Assembly (NCBI RefSeq): GCF_001039005.1
Contig: NZ_LDWR01000017.1
Location: 124,001 to 188,000 of the forward strand
DNA: 64,000 nt
From: Burkholderia cepacia
Lineage (GTDB): Bacteria > Pseudomonadota > Gammaproteobacteria > Burkholderiales > Burkholderiaceae
Reading direction: 5' to 3'
Below, piece by piece: positions 35,396 to 46,280 of this stretch (its first letter is position 1; each line of letters begins with the position of its first letter). The notes beneath the pieces were generated by a model that was not told the DNA's origin, searched no databases, and saw nothing but the letters and a program-made list of their open reading frames with translations. The position numbers and the translations under genes are program-made.

Positions 35396-35431
35396 GTTCC
35401 GCAGCCGGGTCAGTCCACCCGGCTGCGGAAC
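35396..35431. terminator. Perfect 15-bp hairpin between convergent genes
   Basis: GTTCCGCAGCCGGGT and ACCCGGCTGCGGAAC pair without mismatch around the loop CAGTCC, five bases after the hydrolase stop and 45 before the gamma-glutamyltransferase stop on the other strand. No T run follows on either side, but its place suggests a bidirectional terminator. Confidence 0.7.
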
Positions 35432-35475
35432 GGCGTGCGCGGCCGCTGTCGCGAACGCGCACACGGCACTTCACG

Positions 35476-37197
<1,722 letters not shown>

Positions 37198-37596
37198 TGC
37201 ATGTCCCCCATGTGGATCTCGTTCAGGCAGGAAAGGCGCCTGATCCGCTTATAGCCGCTGGCGCGCCGACGGCCATATACCGGTTTCGTAGTATAGGGGG
37301 ACAAAAAGGGTCGAACACGCGGCGCGCCGCGAAAGCACATCGATTGTGTGCGCACGATCACACTGCAGTGCCGACGCAGGCATGCGGATCGGTCGAAATT
37401 GCACGCGATGCGCGTCATCGCGCAATGCACAAAACAGAAAGTTGCAAACCTCGCTGCGTGCGACGCAGCACACGCAAAAAATCTGCGAACGAACCACCCG
37501 CTGCGCGGGCCGATCTGAGAAGATAGCGCCCCGCTTTCGCGCCGCATCATTTTCTTTCGTTCACGCGCCGCTTCACGTCTCTTCGTCTCGCTTCCT
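37198..37596. other. Intergenic region between ggt and the YdjM-like gene
   Basis: About 400 bases with both divergent promoters. Apart from a moderately AT-rich zone near 37420-37560 I see no hairpin, repeat or gene. Short frames in it lack ribosome binding sites. Confidence 0.5.
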
Positions 37597-38121
37597 ATGG
37601 CATCACACAATGCGCATCATGCGTCCGGCTTCGCGGCCGGCGTCGCCGCCGCCGTTCTCGTTGCACAAACCGGCGGGACCGGCCCGTGGCACATGGGCCT
37701 GCTCGCCGCGTTCGTGGCCGGCATCGCCGGCGGCACCGCGCCCGACTGGCTCGAGGTCGCATGGTGGAGCCGCAAGCGCCGCCTGTGGATCACGCACCGC
37801 ACCGTCACGCACTGGGGCATCGGTTGGGTCGCGCTGCTCGCGCTCGGGTGGCACGGGCTCACCCATCATCCGCATCCGCTGTGGGCAGCGCCGCTGTTCG
37901 GCTTCGCGTGCGGCGGCGTGATGCACCTGCTCGCCGACTGGCCGAACCCGCTCGGCGTGCCGTGGATCTGGCGGCGTCACTCGCTCAATCTGTGGAATAG
38001 CGGACATTGCGACCTGATCGTGGTGGCCGCCGCATGGGGCGGCACGCTGTGGCTCGCGCAGTCGCTGTGGACGCGCGCGCCGCTGCTCGAACACTGGCTC
38101 GGCTGGTTGCATCGCGTGTAG
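37597..38121 (+). CDS. YdjM-like membrane-bound metal-dependent hydrolase (DUF457)
   Basis: A 174-residue membrane protein with four hydrophobic segments and many His/Asp residues: an AGIAGGTAPDWLEVA segment (Asp), THRTVTHWGIGW with the HRxxTH motif, and GGVMHLLADWPNPLGVPWIW (HxxxDxxxP). This is the pattern of the LexA-regulated YdjM/DUF457 family, thought to be metal-dependent hydrolases in the inner membrane. The substrate is unknown. No SOS box was recognised in the upstream region. Confidence 0.85.
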   Translation: MASHNAHHASGFAAGVAAAVLVAQTGGTGPWHMGLLAAFVAGIAGGTAPDWLEVAWWSRKRRLWITHRTVTHWGIGWVALLALGWHGLTHHPHPLWAAPLFGFACGGVMHLLADWPNPLGVPWIWRRHSLNLWNSGHCDLIVVAAAWGGTLWLAQSLWTRAPLLEHWLGWLHRV

Positions 38122-38341
38122 TCGCGGTTCGGCGGGGGACCGAAGGCTGCCCGTGAATGTCCCTCGTGTCCCGCATGTCCATCACATCCGTTGAAAGCAG
38201 CGCGCGTGACCTCATCTGAAGGGTCGACCCACGTGCCCGGACAGCACGCGATGCCCGGCACGCACGCGCGACGTCTGGCACACTGACGATTCGATTCGCG
38301 TGCGATTCGTCCGCGCGCTCGCACCCCATTTCAACGCTCCG

Positions 38342-41300
38342 ATGGACGTCACAGTTACCCGCCCTGCCGCCAGTGCGCTCGATGTGTTCCACCCGGCCGT
38401 CGCCGCGTGGTTCCGTCGCACGTTCGCCGCACCGACCGGCGCGCAGGCGCTCGCGTGGCCGCACATCAAGGCCGGCAGGTCGACGCTCGTCGCCGCGCCG
38501 ACCGGCTCGGGCAAGACACTCACCGCGTTCCTGTGCGCGATCGACGATCTGGTGCGCGATGCGCTGTCGCACGACGGCACGCTTCCCGATGCGACGCTCG
38601 TCGTCTACGTGTCGCCGCTGAAGGCGCTGTCGAACGACATCCACGTGAACCTCGACGCGCCGCTCGCCGGCATCGCCGAATCGCTCGCACAACTCGGCCT
38701 GCCGGTGCCGGCGATCCGCACCGCCGTGCGCACCGGCGACACGACGCAGGCCGAGCGCGCCGCGCTGCGCAAGCGCGCGCCGCACATCCTCGTCACGACG
38801 CCCGAGTCGCTGTACGTGCTGCTGTCGTCCGTGTCGGGGCGACAGATGCTGTCGAACGTGCGCTCGGTGATCGTCGACGAAATCCACGCGCTCGCATCCT
38901 CCAAGCGCGGCAGCCATCTCGCGCTGTCGCTCGAACGTCTCGACGCGCTGGCCGGCCGTGCGCTGCCGCGCATCGGGCTGTCGGCGACGCAAAAGCCGAT
39001 CGACGCAGTGGCGCGCTTCCTGGTCGGCGGCCCGGCCGACGCGCCACGCGACTGCACGATCGTCGACACCGGCCACACACGCGAGCGCGACCTCGCGCTC
39101 GAACTGCCGAACGTGCCGCTCGAACCCGTGATGGCGACCGACGTGTGGGACCAGATCTACGACCGGATTGCGGGGCTCGCGGCCGCGCATCGCACGACGC
39201 TGGTGTTCATCAACACGCGCCGCACCGCCGAGCGCATGGCGCGCCATCTCGCCGACCGGATCGGCAAGGAAGCGATCGCCGCGCATCACGGCAGTCTCGC
39301 GAAGGAACACCGCTTCGACGCCGAGCAGCGCCTGAAGCGCGGCGAACTGAAGCTGCTCGTCGCGACCGCGTCGCTCGAACTCGGCATCGACATCGGCGAC
39401 GTCGATCTCGTCTGCCAGGTCGGTTCGCCGCGCGGGATCGCGCCGTTCCTGCAGCGCGTCGGCCGCTCGGGACACCATGTCGGCGGTGTGCCGAAGGGCC
39501 GCCTGTTCCCGCTGTCGCGCGACGAACTCGTCGAATGCGCGGCGCTGCTCGATTGCGTGCAACGCGGCGAACTCGATGCATTGCGGATTCCCGAAGCGCC
39601 GCTCGACGTGCTCGCGCAGCAGATCGTCGCCGAAGTCGCGTGCGCGGAATGGCAGGAGGACGCGCTGTACGCCAGCTTCACGCGCGCGGCGCCGTACGCG
39701 CGCCTGACGCGCGAGCGCTTCGACGAAGTGATGAAGATGCTCGTCGAAGGCTTCACGAGCCGCCGCGGCGTGCGCGGCGCGTACCTGCATCGCGACGTGG
39801 TCGGCGGCACGGTGCGCGGGCGCCGCAACGCGATGATGACCGCGGCCACCTCGGGCGGCACGATCCCCGACATGGCCGACTACGCGGTGCTGCTCGAACC
39901 GCAGGGCATCCAGGTCGGCACCGTCAACGAGGATTTCGCGATCGAGAGCCTGGCCGGCGACGTGTTCCAGCTGGGCAACCAGTCGTACCGGATCATTCGT
40001 GTGGAAACGGGCCGCGTGCGCGTCGAGGACGCGCAGGGTCAGTCGCCGAACATTCCGTTCTGGCTCGGCGAGGCGCCGGGGCGCAGCGACGAGCTGTCGG
40101 CGGCGGTCGGCCGGCTACGTGCGCGACTCGACGGGCTGTTCGCCGACGGCGACCGGCAAGCCGACACCGGCGGACGCAAGCGCGCAGGCGGTAACGCGAC
40201 GAGCAAGACAGCAGCGCAAGCGGGAGCCGCAGCAAGCACCGCCGAAAGCCGACTCGCGCCGGCGTTGCGCTGGCTCGTCGACGATCTCCGCCTGTCGCCC
40301 GACGCCGCGCACCAGATCGCCGATTACCTCGCCCGCACGCGCGCCGCGCTCGGCGCGCTGCCGACGCAGGACACGCTCGTGATGGAGCGCTTCTTCGACG
40401 AATCGGGCGGCACGCAGCTGGTGATCCATTCGCCGTTCGGCAGCCGCATCAACCGCGCATGGGGGCTCGCGCTGCGCAAGCGCTTCTGCCGCAGTTTCAA
40501 CTTCGAGCTGCAGGCCGCCGCGACCGACGACGCGATCATCCTGTCGCTGTCGCTCGCGCACAGCTTCGCGCTCGACGAAGTGTGGCGCTACCTGCGTTCG
40601 GCCAGCGCCGAGCACGTGCTGGTGCAGGCGCTGCTCGACGCGCCGATGTTCGGCGTGCGCTGGCGCTGGAACGCGACGACCGCGCTCGCGCTGCCGCGCT
40701 TCACCGGCGGCAAGCGCACCGCGCCGCAACTGCAGCGGATGAAGAGCGAGGATCTGCTCGCGACCGTGTTCCCGGATCAGGTCGCGTGCCTCGAGAACAT
40801 CGTCGGCGAGCGCGAGATTCCGCATCATCCGCTCGTCGACCAGACGCTCGACGACTGCCTGCACGACGCGATGGACACCGACGGCTGGCTCGCGCTGCTG
40901 CGCCGGATCGAAAGCGGCGCGATCGAGCTCGTCGCGCGCGACCTGCCCGCGCCGTCGCCGCTCGCGGCCGAGATCCTGAATGCCAAACCGTACGCGTTCC
41001 TCGACGATGCGCCGCTCGAAGAGCGTCGCACGCAGGCCGTGCAGTCGCGCCGCTGGAGCGATCCCGAATCGGCCGACGATCTTGGCGCGCTCGACGCCGA
41101 CGCGATCGACGCGGTGCGCGACGAGGCATGGCCGCTCGTGCGCGACGCCGACGAAATGCACGACGCGCTGCTCACGCTTGCGTGCGTCGCCGACAGCGAA
41201 GCGCAAGCCCACGATGGCTGGCCCGACCGGCTCACGGAACTCGCCGAACGCCGCCGCGCGACGCAACTCGTCGCGCCGGGCGGCGCCGCGCTGTGGGTGC

Positions 41301-42784
41301 CGGTCGAACGGCTCGTGTGCGTGCGCGCGCTGCATCCCGACGCGCGCACCGCGCCGGCGCTCAAGGTGCCGGCCGCCTGCGCACAGCCGTGGGAAGCGGA
41401 TGCCGCGCTAATCGACGTGATCCGCGCGCGACTCACCGGATTCGGACCGCTTGCGCTCGACGCGATCGCGACGCCGCTCGGCCTGCCGCCTGCGTCGGTC
41501 GCGACAGCCCTCGCGGCGCTGGAGCGCGAAGGTTATGTGATGCGCGGCCGGTTCACGCCGGGCGCGACGACGGACGAATGGTGCGAACGGCACCTGCTCG
41601 CCCGCATTCATCGTTATACGGTGAAGCGGCTGCGCCGAGAGATCGAACCGGTCGAGCGCGCCGATTTCATGCGCTTCCTGTTCCACTGGCAACACCTGAC
41701 GCCCGACACGCGCGGCACCGGCCGCGATGCACTCGCGGCCGTGGTCGAACAACTCGAAGGCTTCGAGGCCGCGGCGAGCGCGTGGGAAGACGCGCTGCTG
41801 CCCGCGCGGCTCACCGACTACATGGCGGGCGGCCTCGACGAGCTGTGCCGCTCGGGCAAACTCGTGTGGACGCGTATCGGCGCGCCGGCGCGCGCGGCCG
41901 GCACGCCCGTGAAGACGACGCCGATCGTGCTGCTGCCGCGCCGCCACCTCGCCGCCTGGCAGGCGCTGCGCGACCCTGACGCGCAACCGGCACTGTCCGC
42001 GCGAGCCACGCAGGTGCGCGATGCACTCGCCGCGCACGGTGCGATGTTCTTCGATGCGCTGCTCGACGATCTGCACATACTGCCCGTCGAACTCGAACAG
42101 GCGCTCGGCGAACTCGTGTCGGCCGGCCTCGTGAATGCGGACAGCTACGCGGGCCTGCGCGCGCTGCTGAAGCCGGCCGTCAAGCGCAGCGCGACCTATG
42201 CGCCGCGCACGCGGCGCGGCGGCGCGCTGATCGGCGGGATGGACGACGCCGGCCGCTGGGCGCTCGTGCAGCGCCACGCGCCGCTGGACGATGCACCGGC
42301 GCCGAAACGCGGCCCCGCCGCGACCGATCCGGACGCGCTCGAACACATCGCGTGGACGCTGCTGCGCCGCTACGGCGTCGTGTTCTGGCGGCTGCTCGAA
42401 CGCGAGGCCGACTGGCTGCCGAGCTGGCGCGAACTCGTGCGCGTGCTGCAGCGCCTCGAAGCACGCGGCGAGATTCGCGGCGGGCGCTTCGTCGCCGGGC
42501 TCGCGGGCGAGCAGTTCGCGCTGCCCGAGGCGATCCCGATCCTGCGCGAGCTGCGGCGGCAACCGGGTGACGGACAGTACGTCTGCGTGACGGGCGCCGA
42601 CCCGCTGAATCTCGCCGGCACGCTGCTGCCCGGCGACAAGGTGCCGGCGCTGGCCGGCAATCGCGTGCTGTTCCGCGACGGCGTGCCCGTCGCATCGCTC
42701 GTATCGGGGACGTTCCACTACGCGCCCGAGCTGTCGCCCGCCGCGCGCGAGGATGCGCGCCTGCGGCTCGCGCGCCACTGCTGA
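38342..42784 (+). CDS. lhr: Large ATP-dependent helicase Lhr
   Basis: A 1480-residue superfamily 2 helicase. Motif I is AAPTGSGKTLTAF, Ia YVSPLKALSNDI, II VIVDEIHALA, III LSATQKP, IV TTLVFINTRRTAERMA, V ASLELGIDIGDVDLVCQ and VI QRVGRSGHHVGG. The Lhr-core winged-helix and domain 4 follow to about residue 870, then a long C-terminal region (residues 900-1480) found only in the long bacterial Lhr proteins, with further winged-helix parts. The start ATG 38342 (MDVTVTRP) is chosen; 14 residues upstream are also open. Long Lhr acts in DNA repair, translocating 3'-5'; it is not in an operon here. Confidence 0.95.
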   Translation: MDVTVTRPAASALDVFHPAVAAWFRRTFAAPTGAQALAWPHIKAGRSTLVAAPTGSGKTLTAFLCAIDDLVRDALSHDGTLPDATLVVYVSPLKALSNDIHVNLDAPLAGIAESLAQLGLPVPAIRTAVRTGDTTQAERAALRKRAPHILVTTPESLYVLLSSVSGRQMLSNVRSVIVDEIHALASSKRGSHLALSLERLDALAGRALPRIGLSATQKPIDAVARFLVGGPADAPRDCTIVDTGHTRERDLALELPNVPLEPVMATDVWDQIYDRIAGLAAAHRTTLVFINTRRTAERMARHLADRIGKEAIAAHHGSLAKEHRFDAEQRLKRGELKLLVATASLELGIDIGDVDLVCQVGSPRGIAPFLQRVGRSGHHVGGVPKGRLFPLSRDELVECAALLDCVQRGELDALRIPEAPLDVLAQQIVAEVACAEWQEDALYASFTRAAPYARLTRERFDEVMKMLVEGFTSRRGVRGAYLHRDVVGGTVRGRRNAMMTAATSGGTIPDMADYAVLLEPQGIQVGTVNEDFAIESLAGDVFQLGNQSYRIIRVETGRVRVEDAQGQSPNIPFWLGEAPGRSDELSAAVGRLRARLDGLFADGDRQADTGGRKRAGGNATSKTAAQAGAAASTAESRLAPALRWLVDDLRLSPDAAHQIADYLARTRAALGALPTQDTLVMERFFDESGGTQLVIHSPFGSRINRAWGLALRKRFCRSFNFELQAAATDDAIILSLSLAHSFALDEVWRYLRSASAEHVLVQALLDAPMFGVRWRWNATTALALPRFTGGKRTAPQLQRMKSEDLLATVFPDQVACLENIVGEREIPHHPLVDQTLDDCLHDAMDTDGWLALLRRIESGAIELVARDLPAPSPLAAEILNAKPYAFLDDAPLEERRTQAVQSRRWSDPESADDLGALDADAIDAVRDEAWPLVRDADEMHDALLTLACVADSEAQAHDGWPDRLTELAERRRATQLVAPGGAALWVPVERLVCVRALHPDARTAPALKVPAACAQPWEADAALIDVIRARLTGFGPLALDAIATPLGLPPASVATALAALEREGYVMRGRFTPGATTDEWCERHLLARIHRYTVKRLRREIEPVERADFMRFLFHWQHLTPDTRGTGRDALAAVVEQLEGFEAAASAWEDALLPARLTDYMAGGLDELCRSGKLVWTRIGAPARAAGTPVKTTPIVLLPRRHLAAWQALRDPDAQPALSARATQVRDALAAHGAMFFDALLDDLHILPVELEQALGELVSAGLVNADSYAGLRALLKPAVKRSATYAPRTRRGGALIGGMDDAGRWALVQRHAPLDDAPAPKRGPAATDPDALEHIAWTLLRRYGVVFWRLLEREADWLPSWRELVRVLQRLEARGEIRGGRFVAGLAGEQFALPEAIPILRELRRQPGDGQYVCVTGADPLNLAGTLLPGDKVPALAGNRVLFRDGVPVASLVSGTFHYAPELSPAAREDARLRLARHC

Positions 42785-42919
42785 CACCGACTGACACGCG
42801 GCGCCGCGCAGACTACTGATCGCCGGGCCGCGCTGCCGTCATCGTTCGGGTAGCATCGAACGATTGACCGCGCGGGCTCCCGCGTCCGAACAAAACAACA
42901 CTTCCGGAGACTGCCGCCG

Positions 42920-44194
42920 ATGCCTTCGCATGTCGATTCGCCCACCACCCATCACGCCGGCTCGCTGACGATTTTCCAGGGCGCCGCGCTGTATATCGGC
43001 GCGGTGCTCGGCACCGGCGTGATCGCGTTGCCCGCGCTGGCCGCCGAGGTCGCGGGCCCCGCGTCGCTGCTTGCGTGGGCCGCGCTCGTCGTGCTGTCCG
43101 GGCCGCTCGCGGCCACCTTCGCCGCACTCGGTGCGCGCTATCCCGACGCGGGCGGCGTATCGACCTACGCGCGGCGCGCATTCGGACCGAAAGCAGCGGC
43201 GATCGTCGGCTGGTGCTTCTACTTTGCGGTGCCGGCCGGCGCGCCGGCTGCCGCGATGTTCGGCGGCGCGTACGTCGCGGCCGTCACGGGCGGCGGGCAT
43301 ACGACGATCATCGTCACGGCCGCCGCGCTGATTGCGACCGTGTCGGCCGCGAATGCATTCGGCGTTACCGTATCGGGCCGCATGCAGCTCGTGTTGTCCG
43401 CGCTGCTGGTCACGCTGCTGCTCGCCGCGGTGTTCGCGTCCGCACCCCATGCGCGCACCGCGAACCTGCATCCGTTCGCGCCGCACGGCTGGCTCGCGGT
43501 CGGCCAGGCCGCCGCGCTGCTCGTGTGGAGCTTCGCGGGCTGGGAGGCGATCACGCATCTCGCCGCCGAATTCCGCCGGCCCGCGCACGACATGCCGCGC
43601 TCGGCCGGCATCGCGGTCGTGGTCGTCGGGTTCCTGTATCTGTCGGTTGCCGCCGCGAGCGTGATGGTGCTCGGGCCGTCCGCGGGCGCATCGGGCGCGC
43701 CGCTCGGCGAACTGATCGCGGGCGGCATCGGCGGTCACGCGCAGGTGCTGGCCGCCGCGGCCGCGGTGCTGCTCACGCTCGGCACGATGAACGCGTATTT
43801 CGCGGGCGCGGCCAAGCTCGGCGCGGCGCTTGGGCGCGACGGCGCGTTGCCTGCGTGGCTCGCGCAAGGCAGCCAGGTCGGCGGCGTCCCGCGCCGCAGC
43901 CTCGGTGTGATCGCCGTGCTCGCGGCCGTCGCGCTGGCCGCGACGATCATCTCGGACGTCGGACCGAAACCGCTCGTGCTCGTCACGTCCGGATGCTTCG
44001 TGATGGTGTATGGGCTCGGCGCGGCTGCCGCGCTGAAATTGCTGCCGCGCGGCGGCATCGCTTACCGCTGCGCATGGATTTCGCTGGTCGCGGTCGCCGG
44101 GCTGTTCCTGACGACCGGATGGTATTTGCTGTGCCCGCTGCTGCTCGCGGGCGGTGCGCTGCTGTATCTGCAGGTGAGCGGATCGCGCAAATGA
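42920..44194 (+). CDS. APC-superfamily amino acid transporter (YjeH-like)
   Basis: A 424-residue transporter with about 12 hydrophobic segments. The first helix has QGAALYIGAVLGTGVIALPAL, the GxG substrate-binding break of APC transporters, and the sixth has WSFAGWEAITHLAAEFRRPAHDMPRS, typical of the group. Similarity in these segments and length suggests the YjeH-type methionine/branched-chain amino acid exporters; the specific substrate is not proven. Good start at 42920, after CTTCCGGAGACTGCCGCCG. Confidence 0.85.
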   Translation: MPSHVDSPTTHHAGSLTIFQGAALYIGAVLGTGVIALPALAAEVAGPASLLAWAALVVLSGPLAATFAALGARYPDAGGVSTYARRAFGPKAAAIVGWCFYFAVPAGAPAAAMFGGAYVAAVTGGGHTTIIVTAAALIATVSAANAFGVTVSGRMQLVLSALLVTLLLAAVFASAPHARTANLHPFAPHGWLAVGQAAALLVWSFAGWEAITHLAAEFRRPAHDMPRSAGIAVVVVGFLYLSVAAASVMVLGPSAGASGAPLGELIAGGIGGHAQVLAAAAAVLLTLGTMNAYFAGAAKLGAALGRDGALPAWLAQGSQVGGVPRRSLGVIAVLAAVALAATIISDVGPKPLVLVTSGCFVMVYGLGAAAALKLLPRGGIAYRCAWISLVAVAGLFLTTGWYLLCPLLLAGGALLYLQVSGSRK

Positions 44195-44359
44195 CGCGGC
44201 GCAGGTGACCCGGCGTGTGCACTTGGGCCGATGCCCGCTCGTGCGCGGCAACGCGCCGGTGAATCGCAAACCGAGCGCAGGCCGAATCACCGCACAATTC
44301 GCCGCACGCATCGCGCGGACGGTCGCCGCAAGCCGACCGCGCGCCGATTCGTCACGCCG

Positions 44360-44656
44360 TCAGGCCGACACCAGCTCGAAGCTGAGCCGTTTGCCGAGCG
44401 CGGTGGCCGCGCTCGCGAGCGTCGCCAGCGTGAGGCTCGTGTCGGTTTCGTCGAGCAGCCGGTTGAGCGCGGCACGGCTGGTTTTCATCCGCGCGGCCAT
44501 CGCGGTTTTCGTGATGTGCTGCGCCTTCATTTCCTGCCCGATCTGCCAAGCGATCACGCGCTTGATCGCGGTGGCGGTGGCCGCTTCGAGATTGCCGTCC
44601 TCCTCGAGGAAGGCATCGAAGTCGCTGCCGATATGCGGATTGTTCGTGCTCGTCAT
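44360..44656 (-). CDS. XRE-type antitoxin (HigA-like)
   Basis: A 98-residue helix-turn-helix protein. The HTH is in IGQEMKAQHITKTAMAARMKTSRAALNRLLDET, followed by SLTLATLASAATALGKRLSFEL. GGAG lies six bases before the start. It follows a HigB/RelE-type toxin gene by 73 bases in the same direction, the toxin-first order typical of HigBA. It should neutralise the toxin and repress the shared promoter. Confidence 0.88.
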   Translation of the reverse strand: MTSTNNPHIGSDFDAFLEEDGNLEAATATAIKRVIAWQIGQEMKAQHITKTAMAARMKTSRAALNRLLDETDTSLTLATLASAATALGKRLSFELVSA

Positions 44657-44729
44657 GTCGTACTCCAGTGCATGGCGTTGCCGGTTGCCCGACCGTCGAG
44701 GACGGTACGTTCCGGCACAACCGGGAAAT

Positions 44730-45089
44730 TCAGATGGCGTGCGTCAGCGCTTTCAGGCGCGCGACGGTGACGTCGAGATCGTCCGACGGCGTGGCCCGCG
44801 ACTGCTTGAAAAAGCCGTGCAACAGGACCATCGTGTCGCCGACGACCGTGAACATCACGCGGGCGCTCCGCCCCGGCAGCATCACGCGGATCTCCCACAG
44901 ACCCTTCGCCATCTTCCGGACCACCGGCATACCAAGCGGCCAGCCGAGTTGAACGGTCTTGATCTCTTCGCCGATCAACCTTCGCTCCGCTTGCCCGAGC
45001 GCGTTGAGCCATTCGCGCACCGGCTCGTTGCCGCGGGCCGTGCGGAAAAACCGCACGCCGAGCGTCACCTGGATCTGCTGTCTCGCCAT
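44730..45089 (-). CDS. RelE/HigB-type toxin (phage Gp49-like family)
   Basis: A 119-residue protein: EPVREWLNALGQAERRLIGEEIKTVQLGWPLGMPVVRKMAKGLWEIRVMLPGRSARVMFTVVGDTMVLLHGFFKQSRATP, the Gp49/HigB pattern of small ribosome-dependent mRNA interferases with the conserved Arg and the hydrophobic LLHGFFK strand. ATG 45089 is preferred to 45104 because the latter lies within the palindromic operator; the ribosome site is weak for both. Together with the next gene it forms a toxin-antitoxin module. Confidence 0.88.
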   Translation of the reverse strand: MARQQIQVTLGVRFFRTARGNEPVREWLNALGQAERRLIGEEIKTVQLGWPLGMPVVRKMAKGLWEIRVMLPGRSARVMFTVVGDTMVLLHGFFKQSRATPSDDLDVTVARLKALTHAI

Positions 45090-45102
45090 CGTCTTGTCTC
45101 TC

Positions 45103-45124
45103 ATCGTACCAAAAACGATACGAT
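45103..45124. promoter_or_regulatory. Palindromic operator of the HigBA-like module
   Basis: ATCGTA-N10-TACGAT, immediately before the toxin gene. This is a likely autoregulatory site for the antitoxin. Confidence 0.55.
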
Positions 45125-45216
45125 ATGCCAAGCACCACGAGACCGGCTACTAGCCGGATGGCCGATCCGCCCACACGGAAAGGGAATGAGCCGGGCTTGC
45201 CGCCCGGCACGGCGCG

Positions 45217-46203
45217 TCAACCATCGCGGCGAGCCGGCTTGCGCGCGGTGCGCGGCGTCCGGTCGCGGCGCGTATCGCCGAACCGCGACCGCGCGATGTC
45301 GCGCACGGCATCGATCAGCGTCCGCGCGACCGGCGACGGCTGCGCATCGGTGCGCAGGACGAGCCCGACCGGTTCGTCGGTGCCCGCCGACGGCAGCGGC
45401 AGGCGCGCCAGCGCACCGGCCGACAGATCGTATTCGGCCGCATAGAGCGGCACGAACCACACCGCGTCGTTCTCGAGCGCCAGCGCGCGCGCGACCGATA
45501 CCGACAGCACCTCGATGAACGAATCCAGCGGCGGCACGCCGCATGCGCCGAGCAGTTGCTCGGCCGACTGACGGATCAGCGTGCCGAACGGCGGCAGCAC
45601 GACCGGATAACGCGCGAGTTCGGTGGCCGGCGCCGCGCTCGACAGCAGCGGATGCCCGGCGCGCACCACCGCAACGAGCGGCTCGTTGTACAACTGCTCG
45701 AACGCGAGGCCGATCATCCGCTCCGGCTCCGACAGCCGCCCGATCGCGCATTCGATCGCACCGGCCTTCAGCCGCTCGAGAAGATCGGCGTTCGCGGCCG
45801 TCGCGATCCGCACGACGATGCGCGGCCAGCGCTCGGCCAGCGCCTTCATCAGCGCGGGCGCGAGCGATGCCGCAACGGTCGGCAGCATGCCGATTTCCAG
45901 CGTCGCGGCGGCGGCCCCGCCCTCGCGGGCGAGCAGCCCGACGCCCTGCCGCAGCGCCAGCACGCACGCGTTCGCGTGCGGCATGAACAATTGCGCTTCG
46001 CGAGTCGGCTGCGCGCCCTGCCGGCCGCGCTCGAACAGCTTCACGCCGAGGATCGCCTCCAGTTCGGCGATCGTCTTCGAGACGGCCGGCTGCGTGATCG
46101 ACAGGCTTTCGGCCGCCTTCTGCACGCCGCCCAACTGCGCGACCGCGAGAAAGCACTGCAGGTGCCGGAACTTGACGCGGCCGTCGGCGATACGGTTATT
46201 CAT
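45217..46203 (-). CDS. pcaQ: LysR-family activator PcaQ of protocatechuate catabolism
   Basis: A 328-residue LysR regulator. The HTH is in FRHLQCFLAVAQLGGVQKAAESLSITQPAVSKTIAELEAILGVKLFERG, followed by LEIGMLPTVAASLAPALMKAL as in PcaQ. It ends in a basic tail. In other proteobacteria PcaQ activates pcaHG on binding beta-carboxymuconate and gamma-carboxymucono-lactone. Here pcaHG lies 1.8 kb away, and near-identical regulatory sequences stand before both genes. The start codon at 46203 is part of the operator palindrome ATAAC-N5-GTTAT. Confidence 0.9.
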   Translation of the reverse strand: MNNRIADGRVKFRHLQCFLAVAQLGGVQKAAESLSITQPAVSKTIAELEAILGVKLFERGRQGAQPTREAQLFMPHANACVLALRQGVGLLAREGGAAAATLEIGMLPTVAASLAPALMKALAERWPRIVVRIATAANADLLERLKAGAIECAIGRLSEPERMIGLAFEQLYNEPLVAVVRAGHPLLSSAAPATELARYPVVLPPFGTLIRQSAEQLLGACGVPPLDSFIEVLSVSVARALALENDAVWFVPLYAAEYDLSAGALARLPLPSAGTDEPVGLVLRTDAQPSPVARTLIDAVRDIARSRFGDTRRDRTPRTARKPARRDG

Positions 46204-46257
46204 AACGGGGAGTTATGTGAATGCTAGTGAAATACCATTTTGCATAACTTTCCGGAT
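46201..46257. promoter_or_regulatory. PcaQ operator-type element, copy A (before pcaQ)
   Basis: A 57-bp element: the palindrome CATAAC-GGGGA-GTTATG, 16 variable bases, then 22 bases (46236-46257) identical to copy B at 47911-47932 before pcaH. The palindrome resembles the published PcaQ site ATAACC-N4-GGTTAA. It overlaps the pcaQ start codon, which fits autorepression. Confidence 0.7.
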
Positions 46258-46280
46258 ATCCCCAAGCAATCGGTGATGCA

